Below, one piece after another: positions 47,817 through 56,305 of a stretch of DNA of 64,000 nt; position 1 is the first letter of the stretch, and each line of letters starts with the position of its first letter. Source of the stretch: Pseudidiomarina homiensis (GTDB lineage Bacteria > Pseudomonadota > Gammaproteobacteria > Enterobacterales > Alteromonadaceae). The stretch spans positions 248,001 to 312,000 of the forward strand of contig NZ_PIPX01000002.1 in NCBI RefSeq assembly GCF_003987225.1. Reading direction: 5' to 3'. Below the pieces are notes generated by a model, which was given only the letters and a program-made list of their open reading frames with translations, was not told the origin of the DNA and did not search any database. The translations under genes were made by a program, and so were the position numbers.

Positions 47817-47846
47817 TTGACAACAAATTGCTAAACCAACAATAAC
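47817..47846 (+). promoter_or_regulatory. Candidate promoter of the acylase gene
   Basis: A perfect TTGACA at 47817-47822 and a moderate AATAAC at 47841-47846 (18-bp spacer) lie 22 bp before the ATG of the penicillin-acylase-type gene. This suggests the gene has its own promoter apart from recCBD-arfB. Confidence 0.4.
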
Positions 47847-47867
47847 AACTTAAAGCAGGTATTTATT

Positions 47868-50402
47868 ATGGCAGAACAACAATTGAAGCGCAGTGTGCTC
47901 GCGCTTATGGTCGGTGCGAGTGTTCTCACGCTTAGCGCCTGTGGTGATGGCTATGATCCAGAGCCCGTCGATGATGTCGTGGTTACCAACCCGGAGCCCA
48001 CTGGGCTTATCACTTTTGCACCTGACGGTGAGCTTGCTGCCGATGTGACTTGGACCGACTACGGTGTCCCTTACGTCACTGCAGAAAATTTAGAGAGCTT
48101 AGGATTCGGCGTGGGTTATGCGTTTGCGCGTGACAATATTTGCATTTTAGCCGATCAAATTATCAAGTTTAATTCTCAGCGTTCGATGTATTTTGGCCCA
48201 GATCAAGTTCCGGGCAGCGGCGACTCAGGGAATATTCTGAATGACTTCGGTTATCTGGCACTTGGCATCCGAGAAAACGCTGAACAAGGCTTTGAACAAA
48301 TTAGTGAGCGCTCACAAGCGCTGATTACGGGTTATGCCGCTGGCTACAATAAATACCTCGCCGATACCGGAGTTGATAACATTGCACCCGCATGTGCAGG
48401 TCAACCTTGGGTACAGCCGATTACACCGATCGATATGATGACGTATGCACAAGGTGTTGCGTTACTGCCAGGAGCAGCCAACTTTACTGGGCCGTTGTTC
48501 TTAGCTGTGCCTCCTAACCAGAGTGCTGGGGCAATGAACAAGGCAACGGGTGAAGCCATGGCGCTTGCACCTATTGCGGCCCAACACAGTGAGGTTCCAG
48601 ATACCAACCCAACCGAGTCCGGTTCGAATGGCTGGGCTATCGGCTCAGATTTAAGTGCGTCAGGGCAAGGTATGCTCATTGCTAACCCGCATTTCCCTCA
48701 TACGGGTAACCAACGCTTCTGGCAATTTGGCATCGAAATCCCAGGTGAAATGAAAGTTGTGGGCGGCTCGTTGTCGGGTATGCCGGGTATCGTCAATATT
48801 GGCTTCAATGAAAATGTCGCTTGGACGCACACCTTCTCAACAGCATCGCGTTTTACCATTCACCGTCTTACGTTAGATAGTAACGACGACTCAGGTACCA
48901 CCTATATGCTTGATGGTGAGCCTGTAGCGATGACCAAGCAGGAGCACTCGATTGAAGTGGCAACTGGGCCAGGAACTTTCATGACCCTGCAACGTTCAAG
49001 TTACCATAGTGAGTTTGGGCCAATTATCGTGATTCCTAACGGCTTACCGTGGGGGACCGATCCGGTCACCGGGCAGCAAGTCGCCTATGCTTTGCACGAT
49101 GCTAATTTACCCAACTATGAGTTATTCGATCATTGGTTGGGCATGAACTTGGCTGATAGCATCGAAAGCTACAAGCAAACCTTTGTGGATTACACAGGAA
49201 CGGTCTTTAATAACGCGATGGCGGTAGATAAGGATGGTAATGCCTTCTTTACGGATGGTTCCTCAGTACCTAATATCGTGCCGGAAGCGCTGCAAGCATG
49301 GTCTGAAAATCAGCTTTATCAAGGCCTCTCGCAACAAGCTGGGTTGTTTATCTTCCCTGGTGACGACAGTCTTTACTTACCGCAAGGAACCGTGCCGTTT
49401 GCCCAAGCGCCGCAGTTAGAGCGTACGGACTTTGTCCAAAACTCGAATGATAGCTACTGGTTAACGAATCCAGCCGCGCCAATCACTGGTGTTTCACCGT
49501 TGTGGGGACCGGTCGGCAATCAGCAATCATTCCGCTCGCGGATGGGGCAGAAGATGCTTGCTGAGGGTGGTTCGGTAGATGGTAAGTTTAGTCGCGAAGA
49601 CCTGGTTGAACGTCTGATCGGCAATCGTGCATGGTTATCGGAAGAGGTGTTAGCTGACTTAGTTGCGCACTGTGAAGCGCAGGGCTCGACGCCAGTTACC
49701 AGCGCAAGTGGCGCAAGTGTTGATATCTCTGCCAGCTGTAATGCTTTGGCGCAGTTTGATGGCCGCATGAATCTCAATAGTGTCGGCGCTATGCTGTTTC
49801 GTGAGTTTGCCACTGAGTTCCGTCGCAACCCGCAATGGCAAGTTGCTTACGACCCGTCACAACCGGTTACAACGCCGCATACACTAGTGGCCAATGACGT
49901 AGTGTTGAGCCAACTAGCGACCGCGCAGGAGCGTATTGAAGGCGCAGGTTTAGCGGTTGACGCCACCTTAGGCGAAGTACAGTTCGTCGAGCGTAGCCTG
50001 CCGAACGGCCAAGCATCAGGACAAAAACTGCCGTGGGGTGGTGCGAATAACATCGAAGGCGGTTTTAACGTCTTTAATAGTAATATGGGCAACGATGGCA
50101 CCTTGTTACCACGCCATACTTATCCGTTATTACCCGGTTCGGTGCTGAGCGAAGCTGCTGGCGGATATCACATTACTTACGGCTCTAGCTGGATGTTTGC
50201 AATGGAGTTTACGCCAGAAGGACCAATGGCGAATGGCTTACTAAGTTACTCTCAAGCGTCGGATAGTAATTCGGATCATTACCTTGATCAGACCTTGCTT
50301 TATTCGTCACAACCACAGTTGCGTCCACTGCACTTTAGCAATGATGACATTGCTGCCGCCGCAGATGAACAAATGACATTGACGGGAGAGAGTGTGCGTT
50401 AA
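47868..50402 (+). CDS. Penicillin acylase-family N-acyl amide hydrolase (lipoprotein)
   Basis: An 844-residue Ntn-hydrolase of the penicillin G acylase / acyl-homoserine-lactone acylase (PvdQ, QuiP) superfamily. A lipoprotein signal (LALMVGASVLTLSACGDG) predicts attachment in the periplasm. Self-cleavage should occur between Gly252 and Ser253 in ESGSNGWAIG, giving alpha and beta chains with Ser253 as nucleophile. Other family features are LIANPHFPHTGNQRFWQ and NIGFNENVAWTHT. Possible substrates are N-acyl homoserine lactones, beta-lactams or other acyl amides; sequence alone does not decide. The lipid anchor is unusual compared with soluble PvdQ. Its stop codon lies in the loop of a strong terminator. 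Confidence 0.9.
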   Translation: MAEQQLKRSVLALMVGASVLTLSACGDGYDPEPVDDVVVTNPEPTGLITFAPDGELAADVTWTDYGVPYVTAENLESLGFGVGYAFARDNICILADQIIKFNSQRSMYFGPDQVPGSGDSGNILNDFGYLALGIRENAEQGFEQISERSQALITGYAAGYNKYLADTGVDNIAPACAGQPWVQPITPIDMMTYAQGVALLPGAANFTGPLFLAVPPNQSAGAMNKATGEAMALAPIAAQHSEVPDTNPTESGSNGWAIGSDLSASGQGMLIANPHFPHTGNQRFWQFGIEIPGEMKVVGGSLSGMPGIVNIGFNENVAWTHTFSTASRFTIHRLTLDSNDDSGTTYMLDGEPVAMTKQEHSIEVATGPGTFMTLQRSSYHSEFGPIIVIPNGLPWGTDPVTGQQVAYALHDANLPNYELFDHWLGMNLADSIESYKQTFVDYTGTVFNNAMAVDKDGNAFFTDGSSVPNIVPEALQAWSENQLYQGLSQQAGLFIFPGDDSLYLPQGTVPFAQAPQLERTDFVQNSNDSYWLTNPAAPITGVSPLWGPVGNQQSFRSRMGQKMLAEGGSVDGKFSREDLVERLIGNRAWLSEEVLADLVAHCEAQGSTPVTSASGASVDISASCNALAQFDGRMNLNSVGAMLFREFATEFRRNPQWQVAYDPSQPVTTPHTLVANDVVLSQLATAQERIEGAGLAVDATLGEVQFVERSLPNGQASGQKLPWGGANNIEGGFNVFNSNMGNDGTLLPRHTYPLLPGSVLSEAAGGYHITYGSSWMFAMEFTPEGPMANGLLSYSQASDSNSDHYLDQTLLYSSQPQLRPLHFSNDDIAAAADEQMTLTGESVR

Positions 50403-50418
50403 GCACACTCATTTTTTA
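50390..50418. terminator. Strong terminator containing the acylase stop codon
   Basis: GAGTGTGC (50390-50397) pairs perfectly with 50403-50410 around the loop GTTAA, which holds the TAA stop. ATTTTTTAA follows, a good U-tract for plus-strand transcripts. It also meets the end of the convergent MaoC-like gene. Confidence 0.85.
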
Positions 50419-51321
50419 AGCGAGGGTATAACTTCCTTCAAGGCGCTGGAGTAAATCTTCAGCGCCACATACCTGGTATTTTCCACTCATCATCTCAGCG
50501 TTATCACTTTGTTCCCAAAGCTGAATTTTTGCTGGTAACGGTACTGGTCGTTTGAAAGTCACATCAATACGCTGGACGGGTTTCGCGTACTTGTTTTCGA
50601 TCTCAGCTTGCGCGCGTCCCGCCATGTACATGCCGTGAATGATTGGTTTTTCAAAGCCGAACCAACGCGATAATAACGGATGTAGATGAATTGGATTAAA
50701 GTCACCGGACAAGCGCGCATAGGTGCGGCCACTTGTCGCATCAAGTTGCCACGTACCAATTGCATGCCATTCTTCCCCCGGTGCTTGCGCTTGTTTCTTT
50801 TCGCGCGGCTTAGCGGGCTTACTGTTATTTTTGGGCATGACTTGGTATTCGCTTTTACAGGTGACGACAGGTTTGTCATCTTGCAGAAAAACGACGGTAA
50901 ACAGCGGACGTAAACGCCGTGGAGAAACTTTTGGACCACGCGCGGGTAATTGAATCGTCGCTTGTATGCGAAAAGCTTTGTTTAGCTCAATGTTGCTGTG
51001 CAGCTCTAGTTCGTTGCTGACGTGCACCAGGCCCGGCGCGGGCCACGGGAAGTTTTCACCGAGCATTTGCGCCAAATGGACGCGTTGCGCCAAACAGTAC
51101 ATGAGCGTTAACGGAACCTCGCTGACAAATCCGGGGAAAGCCTCTTTGTAGCGCGCTACCTGACTCTGAGTCAGTGCCGGTGCGGTGAAAGTATCGTGCA
51201 ACTTCGTCGCCGCAGCTTCCGCCTGATCATTGCGGGCTACGGTGAATAACGAGCGAAAAAACATGCCCGGTAACTTCGGTAGCTGTGCTGCATGTTCCAT
51301 AGATGACGATACTTCCTGCAT
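50416..51321 (-). CDS. MaoC-like hot-dog dehydratase/hydratase
   Basis: A 301-residue protein whose C-terminal half (about 190-290) is a MaoC/R-hydratase hot-dog domain. The signature YARLSGDFNPIHLHPLLSRWFGFEKPIIHGMYMAG includes the catalytic Asp/His region. The N-terminal half is probably a second, degenerate hot-dog, as in two-domain MaoC dehydratases. These enzymes hydrate 2-enoyl-CoA or -ACP thioesters in fatty-acid metabolism. It is divergent from a WYL regulator and convergent with the acylase gene. Confidence 0.85.
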   Translation of the reverse strand: MQEVSSSMEHAAQLPKLPGMFFRSLFTVARNDQAEAAATKLHDTFTAPALTQSQVARYKEAFPGFVSEVPLTLMYCLAQRVHLAQMLGENFPWPAPGLVHVSNELELHSNIELNKAFRIQATIQLPARGPKVSPRRLRPLFTVVFLQDDKPVVTCKSEYQVMPKNNSKPAKPREKKQAQAPGEEWHAIGTWQLDATSGRTYARLSGDFNPIHLHPLLSRWFGFEKPIIHGMYMAGRAQAEIENKYAKPVQRIDVTFKRPVPLPAKIQLWEQSDNAEMMSGKYQVCGAEDLLQRLEGSYTLA

Positions 51322-51377
51322 AAGAATTCCTTAATCCAACTGCTGCAACGATAACATAATTTTGACTTTTGCCGGTA

Positions 51378-51391
51378 ATGCTAAGTAGCAT
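51378..51391. promoter_or_regulatory. ATGCTA-AG-TAGCAT palindrome in MaoC/WYL divergent gap
   Basis: Perfect 6-bp half-sites separated by 2 bp, 34 bp before the WYL regulator ATG and 57 bp from the MaoC-like start. A TTGACT at 51362 could be a -35 box. It is a possible autoregulatory operator; nothing proves binding. Confidence 0.35.
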
Positions 51392-51424
51392 CAGACTTAC
51401 AACTAGTATACATGGAATCGCACG

Positions 51425-52489
51425 ATGGAAGGACATACCACTGCAAACGCAAGCCTCACAATTCGTTGCATCTATATGCTATTGGCTCTGTATGAGAAAA
51501 ACAGAACGACCGCAGAGCTGTTAGATTACTTAGAACGCAAAGAGCTCGCCAACGTCTCCAAGCGCACAATTCAGCGCAATCTCGAAGATTTAGAAGGTTA
51601 TTTTGGGCTCTCGCGATTACCTAAAAATGGGGCGAATGCGCCCGATGTTTGGCAACTAGAACAGCAGGAGTTTGAGCGTTTACTCGAACTTGAAGACCCA
51701 GTAGCGTTGGCATTGGTCATCGCTGAGCAGCAACTGGCTGAACTGGGACCCATGGATGTGTTCAAGCCGGTTGAAGGGTTGTTCAAACGTGCGAAAGAGC
51801 AATTAGCGGCACGTAACAGTTTAGCGTCGCTGTGGTATCGCCGCGTTAAAGTGAGTGCCGCGTCGCATCGTCTAACGGGGCCTCAGCTGGATAGCGAAAA
51901 GAGTCAACGTTTACTGGAAGTAGCGCTCAAGCAAGTGGCGGTGCGGTTGCACTACCATCCACATCAAGATGATCCTGCACAGGTGATAAGAGCCACAGCG
52001 CTCGCAGTATTTTATCGTGGTGCGGTCGCTTATTTAGTGCTGCGCGACCATGCTAGTGACCGAGTGCGGCAATTACCCTTTTCGCGCATCAGTGAGGTGC
52101 GAGAAATCGTGACTGACGATCCGCGTGTTGGTGACTTTGACCTTGAAGAGTATGCCGCAAGTGGAGCACTAGCTTATAAATTCGGCGAGCCATTTCGCCT
52201 CGAAGCCATTATTTTTAATTCCGTCCGTCGCGAGATAGAAGATGCACCATTGGGTGACGATCAAGAAATTTCGCCTATCGAGGGCCAACCGAACTGTCGG
52301 CGCTTGCGCGTCACGGTGCCTTATACGTTAAACCTCGTGCAGTGGCTGTTAGCGCGTGCGGCTTATCTGAAAATTCTTGCGCCAACCGACTTTCGCGATA
52401 AGTTTAAAGAGGAACTGGTTCGCGCATTAGCAAACATTGAGAACGATCAATTAAATGTGCCGCAGCGCCGCAATTTTGGTGCTGATTAA
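51425..52489 (+). CDS. WYL-domain transcriptional regulator
   Basis: A 354-residue regulator with an N-terminal winged HTH (residues about 8-70, NVSKRTIQRNLEDLEGYF), a middle WYL domain (about 170-245, including VFYRGAVAYLVLRDHASDRVRQLPFSRI) and a C-terminal WCX-like extension. WYL proteins sense small ligands or nucleic acids and act as repressors or activators. It precedes an SQR gene in the same direction by 67 bp and is divergent from the MaoC-like gene, so either could be its target. Confidence 0.88.
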   Translation: MEGHTTANASLTIRCIYMLLALYEKNRTTAELLDYLERKELANVSKRTIQRNLEDLEGYFGLSRLPKNGANAPDVWQLEQQEFERLLELEDPVALALVIAEQQLAELGPMDVFKPVEGLFKRAKEQLAARNSLASLWYRRVKVSAASHRLTGPQLDSEKSQRLLEVALKQVAVRLHYHPHQDDPAQVIRATALAVFYRGAVAYLVLRDHASDRVRQLPFSRISEVREIVTDDPRVGDFDLEEYAASGALAYKFGEPFRLEAIIFNSVRREIEDAPLGDDQEISPIEGQPNCRRLRVTVPYTLNLVQWLLARAAYLKILAPTDFRDKFKEELVRALANIENDQLNVPQRRNFGAD

Positions 52490-52524
52490 AAAATAAACTT
52501 GACGAGGCGCAGTTACCCAACCAT

Positions 52525-52544
52525 ATTTTAGAGATATCTAAAAT
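52525..52544 (+). promoter_or_regulatory. Candidate operator before the SQR gene
   Basis: A perfect inverted repeat ATTTTAGA-GATA-TCTAAAAT lies 12 bp before the SQR start. TTGACG at 52499-52504 and CATATT at 52522-52527 are spaced by 17 bp, so the repeat would overlap the -10 and start-site region of a promoter, an arrangement suited to repression. Confidence 0.5.
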
Positions 52545-52556
52545 ACTGAGGTTCGT

Positions 52557-53828
52557 ATGGCTAAGGTGATTGTGGTTGGTGCAGGGTTGGGCGGTGTCTC
52601 GGTTGCTTTCGAATTGCGTGAAGTGTTGTCAAAGCAACACAGCGTGATGGTGGTCGGTGAGGGAGACGAGTTTAATTTCGTGCCCTCGAACCCATGGGTT
52701 GCGCTAGGGACGCGAACGCGAGAGCAAGTCGTGATGCCGATTGCGACTATTTTTGCCAAACACGCTATCGACTTTAATAGCTCTGGTGTTGCGCATATCG
52801 ACGCTGAGCAACGCAAGCTTAAGCTGGGTGATGGATCGAGCTGCAATTACGATTTCTTGGTGCTGTGCACGGGGCCTAAGTTGGCGTTCGAGAATGTTCC
52901 TGGCGCTGGCCCTGAGCCTGGCTTTACCCAGTCGATTTGCACCGTAGACCATGCCGTAGAAGCACATAAAGCGTTTACCCGTTTACTTGAGGTCCCCGGT
53001 CCTGTGCTTGTGGGAGCTCTGCCCGGTGCAAGTTGCTTTGGTCCAGCATATGAGTACGTACTGTCACTCGAGTATGAACTTCGTAAACGTAAGATTCGCG
53101 ATCGCGTACCTATCACCTTTATTACGCCAGAGCCTTATTTAGGGCATATGGGCTTAGGTGGGGTTGGCGATTCCAAGAGCTTAATGGAGCATAAATTTCG
53201 CGAGCATGGCATCAAGTGGGAGTGCAACGCCAAACTGACTGAATTTACCGCAAATGAGGCTCACTTTACCGTGCTCGATGACAGCGGTGAAGAACAATCA
53301 AAAGAACCGCAGCCGTTTAAACTTGCGATGTTTTTGCCTGCCTTTAAAGGCTCACCTGCGGTAGCAGAAGTACCTGACTTGTGTAATCCCAAAGGTTTTG
53401 TGAAAACCAATACATTTCAGCGCGCTGAAGCTTACCCAGAAATATACGCCGCGGGTGTATGCGTGGCGATAGCGCCAATTGAGGCGACGCCAGTGCCGGT
53501 AGGGGCACCTAAAACAGGCTTGATGATTGAGTCGATGACGTCGGCAATCGTGAAAAACATTCACGCCAGTCTAGAGGGTAGTGAAGCATGGGTGGAACCG
53601 ACCTTGAGTGCACTTTGCCTGGCTGACATGGGGAATACCGGCGCAGCCTTTTTGGCGGTTCCGCAAAACCCGCCGCGCAATCGTAACTGGACTGGCTCGG
53701 GTCGTTGGGTTCACTGGGCTAAGGTCGCCTTCGAAAAATACTTTATGTACAAGGTTCGCCGCGGCACCAGCGAACCTGTGTACGAAAAAGTGGGCTTAAG
53801 AATGATGGGATTAAAGCGCTTGAAGTGA
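52557..53828 (+). CDS. sqr: Sulfide:quinone oxidoreductase
   Basis: A 423-residue FAD flavoprotein that oxidises sulfide to polysulfide/sulfane sulfur and reduces quinone at the inner membrane. An N-terminal Rossmann motif (VIVVGAGLGGVSVAFEL) binds FAD. Three cysteines, Cys128 (SICTV), Cys160 (GASCFGPAYEY) and Cys354 (ALCLADMGNTG), correspond in position to the Cys128/Cys160/Cys356 set of the Acidithiobacillus enzyme. The basic C-terminus (MYKVRRGTSEPVYEKVGLRMMGLKRLK) fits membrane association. No rhodanese or persulfide dioxygenase gene adjoins it. An operator-like repeat sits just upstream. The stop codon is in the loop of a 10-bp hairpin. Confidence 0.9.
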   Translation: MAKVIVVGAGLGGVSVAFELREVLSKQHSVMVVGEGDEFNFVPSNPWVALGTRTREQVVMPIATIFAKHAIDFNSSGVAHIDAEQRKLKLGDGSSCNYDFLVLCTGPKLAFENVPGAGPEPGFTQSICTVDHAVEAHKAFTRLLEVPGPVLVGALPGASCFGPAYEYVLSLEYELRKRKIRDRVPITFITPEPYLGHMGLGGVGDSKSLMEHKFREHGIKWECNAKLTEFTANEAHFTVLDDSGEEQSKEPQPFKLAMFLPAFKGSPAVAEVPDLCNPKGFVKTNTFQRAEAYPEIYAAGVCVAIAPIEATPVPVGAPKTGLMIESMTSAIVKNIHASLEGSEAWVEPTLSALCLADMGNTGAAFLAVPQNPPRNRNWTGSGRWVHWAKVAFEKYFMYKVRRGTSEPVYEKVGLRMMGLKRLK

Positions 53829-53838
53829 TTCAAGCGCT
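53815..53838. terminator. Hairpin with sqr stop codon in its loop
   Basis: AGCGCTTGAA (53815-53824) pairs perfectly with 53829-53838 around a GTGA loop that contains the TGA stop of the SQR gene. It lies 19 bp from the end of the convergent reductase gene. Only short T-runs adjoin it. Confidence 0.6.
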
Positions 53839-53856
53839 GCAGTGAAGGTTGACTTG

Positions 53857-55500
53857 TTAAATCCCAAAGTCATCAAACTTAATGTGATCACGCGGTACGC
53901 CAAGTTCAGCGAGCATCTTCATCGTCGCCTCTAGCATTAACGGTGGACCACACACATAGACATCCACTTGTTGAGCGTCCTGCTCGCGCAACCAGGCTTC
54001 TGCGACTTCATGGACGAAGCCAGTTTGACCTGTCCAACGCTCCTTTTCAGATACTGCCGAAAGCACCGGAACATAAGTCACATGCGGGTTTTGTTCGAGC
54101 TCTTCGGTATAGCAGAGCTCCGCACTGTTACGTGCGCCATAGAAGAACATCGCCGGGCGTGGCGTTGTCGACTGTTGTTCCGCCTGTACGAGTGCTCGTA
54201 ATGGCGCAATGCCAGCACCACCACCAATGAACACCTGCTGGCGTGACGAAGCCTTAGTCAATAAGAAGTCGCCGAAGGGACCGATAGCTTCAACGTGCTC
54301 ACCAGGTTGTAAGCGACAGAGAAAACTCGAGCCGACACCTGCAGGAACACCACTTTTCGGTGCTGGCATGTGACGCACTGTGAAGACTAATTCATTGTCA
54401 GCGTTCGGTACGGTTGCCAATGAATAATGACGCTCCAATACGGTACTTTCATGCGGGATCTTAAACTGTAAAAACTGCCCTGCTTGATAGTCCAATCGAC
54501 TCGCACTGGTGAACGTCAGCTCGGCGATGCTTGGCGTCAAGTCGCGTTTGTTTTGCAGGGTTAGCAGGTGACTCGCAACGTTCTCATTCGCTAGTTCGAC
54601 GGCGTCCTTGGCTTGCACTTTATGCTGACAGGCGAGACGCAGACCCGCAGTAAGTTCAGCTTCACTTAGCATCACTTTTTCTGCAGCGGTTGGTGTCGGC
54701 ACGTCATTATTGGTAAAGGTCACTTTGCAAAGGCCACAGGTACCACCGCCACCACAACTACTAGCGATGGGTTTTTCATCACGTTGCAGTTGCTCAAGCC
54801 ACGTGGGTTTGCGGCGCGGATTAAAGTCGCCCTGGCTAATATTGCGAATCAGCAGCATCAACCCCGATAACGAGAACCATAAGGCGAATAAGCCGGCACT
54901 CCAAATCAGCAGGTGATTAAAACTGCGCTCACCGCTGTAGTCCATGAAATGTAATCGGAAAGCCCAGTCGGCGATGGTCCATGGAGTGTTACGGTGCTCT
55001 ACGATTTGACCCGAGGCAGCATCAACATAAACGCGTGTATTTAAGTCATCGGCAAATTGCACACGGTAGCCAGCTGCTGACCAATCCACAACTTCGGCAG
55101 CGCCAGTGACTTGCTCAACTTCTGCGATCTGTCCTGGTCCATCATAGCTCGCGAGTGCTAACGCTTGGGCAAGATTGACGTCGGTTTGCCAAGGTTGTCC
55201 AGTATGTCCGTCAAGGTAAAGCCATTTACCGGATACGTTGACTTGATATTGGGGATGACCCAACACATTGGTCAGTAAAATGGTATCGGCTTGAGGATGT
55301 GTTGCGCGAACCTGTTGAATCGACCATTGTGGGGATTCGTCAGCAAGCATCTCGGGATGGATATGGCGCATATATTGATGCCCAGACATGCCATGATGAC
55401 CCATGATGCTGAAGACTGTTGCACTTATTAGCCATAATACGACTTGGATAATCAAAATGAGGCTAACCCAGCGGTGCAGCCATTGCATAAAGCGCATCAT
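53857..55500 (-). CDS. PepSY membrane protein fused to 2Fe-2S ferredoxin and FAD/NAD(P)H reductase
   Basis: A 547-residue fusion. Residues 1-225 are a PepSY-TM unit: a membrane helix with WLHRWVSLILIIQVVLW, a periplasmic PepSY-like region and a second helix after LHFMDYSGERSFNHLLIW. Residues about 240-310 are a plant-type 2Fe-2S ferredoxin with cysteines in SSCGGGGTCGLCKV and LACQHK. Residues about 315-545 are an FNR-like domain (RHYSLATVP for FAD, FIGGGAGIAPLRALVQ and YVCGPPLML for the nucleotide). It could carry electrons from cytoplasmic NAD(P)H across the membrane to a periplasmic acceptor. It overlaps the second PepSY gene by 4 bp and follows a TonB receptor, so ferric-siderophore or haem reduction is a reasonable inference. 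Confidence 0.87.
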   Translation of the reverse strand: MMRFMQWLHRWVSLILIIQVVLWLISATVFSIMGHHGMSGHQYMRHIHPEMLADESPQWSIQQVRATHPQADTILLTNVLGHPQYQVNVSGKWLYLDGHTGQPWQTDVNLAQALALASYDGPGQIAEVEQVTGAAEVVDWSAAGYRVQFADDLNTRVYVDAASGQIVEHRNTPWTIADWAFRLHFMDYSGERSFNHLLIWSAGLFALWFSLSGLMLLIRNISQGDFNPRRKPTWLEQLQRDEKPIASSCGGGGTCGLCKVTFTNNDVPTPTAAEKVMLSEAELTAGLRLACQHKVQAKDAVELANENVASHLLTLQNKRDLTPSIAELTFTSASRLDYQAGQFLQFKIPHESTVLERHYSLATVPNADNELVFTVRHMPAPKSGVPAGVGSSFLCRLQPGEHVEAIGPFGDFLLTKASSRQQVFIGGGAGIAPLRALVQAEQQSTTPRPAMFFYGARNSAELCYTEELEQNPHVTYVPVLSAVSEKERWTGQTGFVHEVAEAWLREQDAQQVDVYVCGPPLMLEATMKMLAELGVPRDHIKFDDFGI

Positions 55501-56228
55501 GCAGCACCTCCTTTAGGCTTGCGTTTGAAGCTAATGGTGTAGACCAGCAAGACAGCGCCCGTGATCATTAAAATAAACGTGCCAAAGATAAACGCTTGTA
55601 ACCACCAGGTCTCAATATCGACACGCTCATCGTAATCCATGATGTGAATCATCCAGAAAATGTCGAAGCCACGCCAAAAAGTGTGGCGTTTGACTAACAT
55701 CTCGCCGGTACTTTCCGACAGGTAAAGGCTAGTACTTCCGAAGTCGTCAAAGTTAACTTGCCAAATCGGCAACAATGCCGGATTTAACTCTGTTGGTGGG
55801 TTATCTGTGAGATAAACCACCGACTCAACTTTAGGTTCAGGTAAAGCATAATAGCGCGTTGCTAATGCCTCGATGTCGGCCTCGTCGAATGAAATCGGAG
55901 CTAAAGTTGTGGCGTTGATAAGTTGCTCGCCGTTGTGGCCTGTCAGCTTATAAACGGCTTGTTGCCGTCCGTCATACCACAGCGATTCAAGTGTGACTGA
56001 CTGCGTATGAGGGTGTGCATTAAGAACCTCGCCAATCGTTGCGACACTTGTGCTTGCCGGAATTGGCTGGGTGATTTCTTGCACTAAGTGATCGCCATGA
56101 ATGTAGTCAAGGTCAAAGAAAACCATGTAGGCGCCGCTGATGCTCCACAGCACCATTTGCACGCCGAATATGAGTGAGAGCCAACGGTGCCAAACACGCC
56201 AACGGCTCGAACGCGTAACCTGCGTCAT
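55497..56228 (-). CDS. PepSY domain inner-membrane protein
   Basis: A 243-residue protein of the same plan as the N-terminal third of its downstream neighbour. It has helix 1 with RVWHRWLSLIFGVQMVLW, a periplasmic domain and helix 2 after FWMIHIMDYDERVDIETWW. Both proteins share the HRW motif and an H-x-MDY motif near the second helix, which could supply haem-ligand histidines. It probably forms a complex with the reductase fusion, since the stop and start overlap (ATGA). A 12-bp hairpin separates it from the TonB receptor gene. Confidence 0.85.
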   Translation of the reverse strand: MTQVTRSSRWRVWHRWLSLIFGVQMVLWSISGAYMVFFDLDYIHGDHLVQEITQPIPASTSVATIGEVLNAHPHTQSVTLESLWYDGRQQAVYKLTGHNGEQLINATTLAPISFDEADIEALATRYYALPEPKVESVVYLTDNPPTELNPALLPIWQVNFDDFGSTSLYLSESTGEMLVKRHTFWRGFDIFWMIHIMDYDERVDIETWWLQAFIFGTFILMITGAVLLVYTISFKRKPKGGAA

Positions 56229-56257
56229 GAATTATCCTCGGAATAGTACATAATGAG

Positions 56258-56291
56258 CAGTTGCCACTTACTTTAAAGCAAGTGGCAACTG
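56258..56291 (-). other. 12-bp hairpin between TonB receptor and PepSY genes
   Basis: CAGTTGCCACTT (56258-56269) pairs perfectly with 56280-56291 around a 10-nt loop that is itself partly palindromic (CTTTAAAG). No U-run follows on the minus strand. It may act as a partial terminator or as an mRNA processing and stability element that lets the receptor be made in excess over the inner-membrane proteins. Confidence 0.6.
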
Positions 56292-56305
56292 ATGTTCTAC
56301 TTAGC

